Origin: Aldrovandia affinis
Lineage: Eukaryota; Chordata; Actinopteri; Notacanthiformes; Halosauridae
Direction of reading: 5' to 3'
DNA: 64,000 nt
Assembly: GCA_029706075.1 (NCBI GenBank)
Contig: JAINUG010000053.1
Span: 124,001-188,000, forward strand
How positions within the stretch are numbered: the stretch's first letter is position 1; the number at the start of each line of letters is the position of its first letter. Positions 63,301 through 64,000 of the stretch are shown one piece after another. Both the position numbers and the translations under genes were made by a program. The notes beneath the pieces were generated by a model. It had not been told where the DNA came from and ran no database searches. It worked only from the letters and a program-made list of their open reading frames with translations.

Positions 63301-63814
63301 ATACAATACACAGAGGCCAGTCAACCCAGCAGCAGTGCCAGTGAGGCTGCCCACAGAGTGCCAGTCAACGCGATGGCCGCCCTGCGGCCCAGCCTGACAC
63401 CTGCTCCTCCGAAAAAGCTGCCGGGCAACACCTGCTCGGACCGAGAGGCCGGTGGGCAACACCTGTTTACCCATGAGGCTGAGGGCCTGCCCGGGAAGGC
63501 TTCCCGGCGACGGGCCTGGTCACGGTACAACAACGCCGTGATTGCTCCGTGTGTCCTTGGGAGAGCGTTCACTCCCCCTGCAGGACAATGCGCAGGTGTA
63601 ATGAGGTATGAAATCTCCGCACGAGCCCGCCATCTCCCCCACCGCAGGATGACAGCACTGGTCCTCCTCAGGCGATGCGTACTGATGACCTTGTTCGCGG
63701 TCGGGCTCCGTGTGCGGCCACGGCAAAGGGCCCACCCAAGTCATCGCTTGTGTGATCAATCTGCCCCACACCTGAGCTCAGGTAAAGGCTTCTCGCAGCG
63801 GTGGGAGCGGGGAC
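63301..63814. other. GC-rich sequence at right edge
   Basis: CpG-containing, moderately GC-rich, with open frames on both strands that match nothing known. The dab2ip N-terminal exon was looked for here and not seen. Confidence 0.5.
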
Positions 63815-63935
63815 AGGGAGATAGAGACAGGGAGAGAGAGAGAGAGAGAATTAGAGAGAGGGAGGGAGAGACTGAGAGAGAGGGAGGGAGAGAGAGAGAG
63901 AGAACGAGAGAGTGGGAGAGAGGGAGAGAGAGGAA
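63815..63935 (+). repeat. GA-rich microsatellite
   Basis: Imperfect (GA)n / GGGA purine run at the right end of the window. Confidence 0.95.
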
Positions 63936-64000
63936 TTGAGGAGTCAGCCCTGCACTAGTCTCGGGGGGTGTTTACAGGTGAAATTGGCGGCTCCTTTATT

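Noticed and set aside
62836-63939. 367-codon open frame, plus strand
   Set aside because: His/Thr and Arg/Glu runs are translated CA and GA microsatellites.

Overview
This window is nuclear DNA from a vertebrate, almost certainly a ray-finned (teleost-type) fish. The evidence is spliced coding exons with GT-AG introns, large introns, long CA microsatellites, tRNA-derived SINEs with LINE-like tails, and Tc1-type DNA transposons flanked by TA. The species cannot be settled from the sequence. Nothing is prokaryotic: there are no operons and no CRISPR array, and I see no functional tRNA or rRNA gene.

The only gene I can identify is a copy of dab2ip (DAB2-interacting protein / AIP1, of the SynGAP-type Ras GTPase-activating proteins) on the minus strand. 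Three consecutive coding exons are present: 12280-12433 (start of the PH region and the internal start Met-Pro-Arg-Leu-Lys), 8862-8960 (end of the PH domain) and 6919-7473 (the C2 domain and the first helices of the RasGAP domain). They join in frame (51 + 33 + 185 codons) with good splice sites. The remaining RasGAP exons, including the one expected to carry the arginine finger, lie beyond the left edge. The exon(s) for the long N-terminus were not found and probably lie beyond the right edge. Most of the window is therefore intron: about 6.9 kb downstream of the C2 exon, introns of 1.4 and 3.3 kb between the exons, and about 50 kb upstream. Two GC/CpG-rich blocks, 15.05-15.46 kb and 40.14-40.97 kb, could be internal promoters for short isoforms. 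The 40 kb block has a strong minus-strand splice donor.

The introns hold many repeats. There are at least four copies (one with a 14-bp target-site duplication) of a SINE family with a GC hairpin core and an 'aaattgggagaaaa' tail, plus a probable relative with a similar tail. Three other tRNA-type SINE fragments are present. A Tc1 element with about 210-bp inverted repeats lies at 42.1-43.1 kb, and three pieces of a second Tc1-like family lie at 27.0, 32.6 and 37.3 kb. Two minisatellites occur, with a unit of about 38 bp at 33.0 kb and 41 bp at 53.0 kb. CA, AAT, TA/TG and GA arrays are also present.

The less ordinary observations are three. First, a 155-bp segment on the plus strand at 35253-35407 looks like a terminal coding exon inside the dab2ip intron. 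Second, an unclassified nested duplication A-B-A'-B' occupies 37.77-39.32 kb. Third, several CpG-rich or homeobox-site-rich blocks could be regulatory. I found no clearly new biological system; the first two are the best leads.
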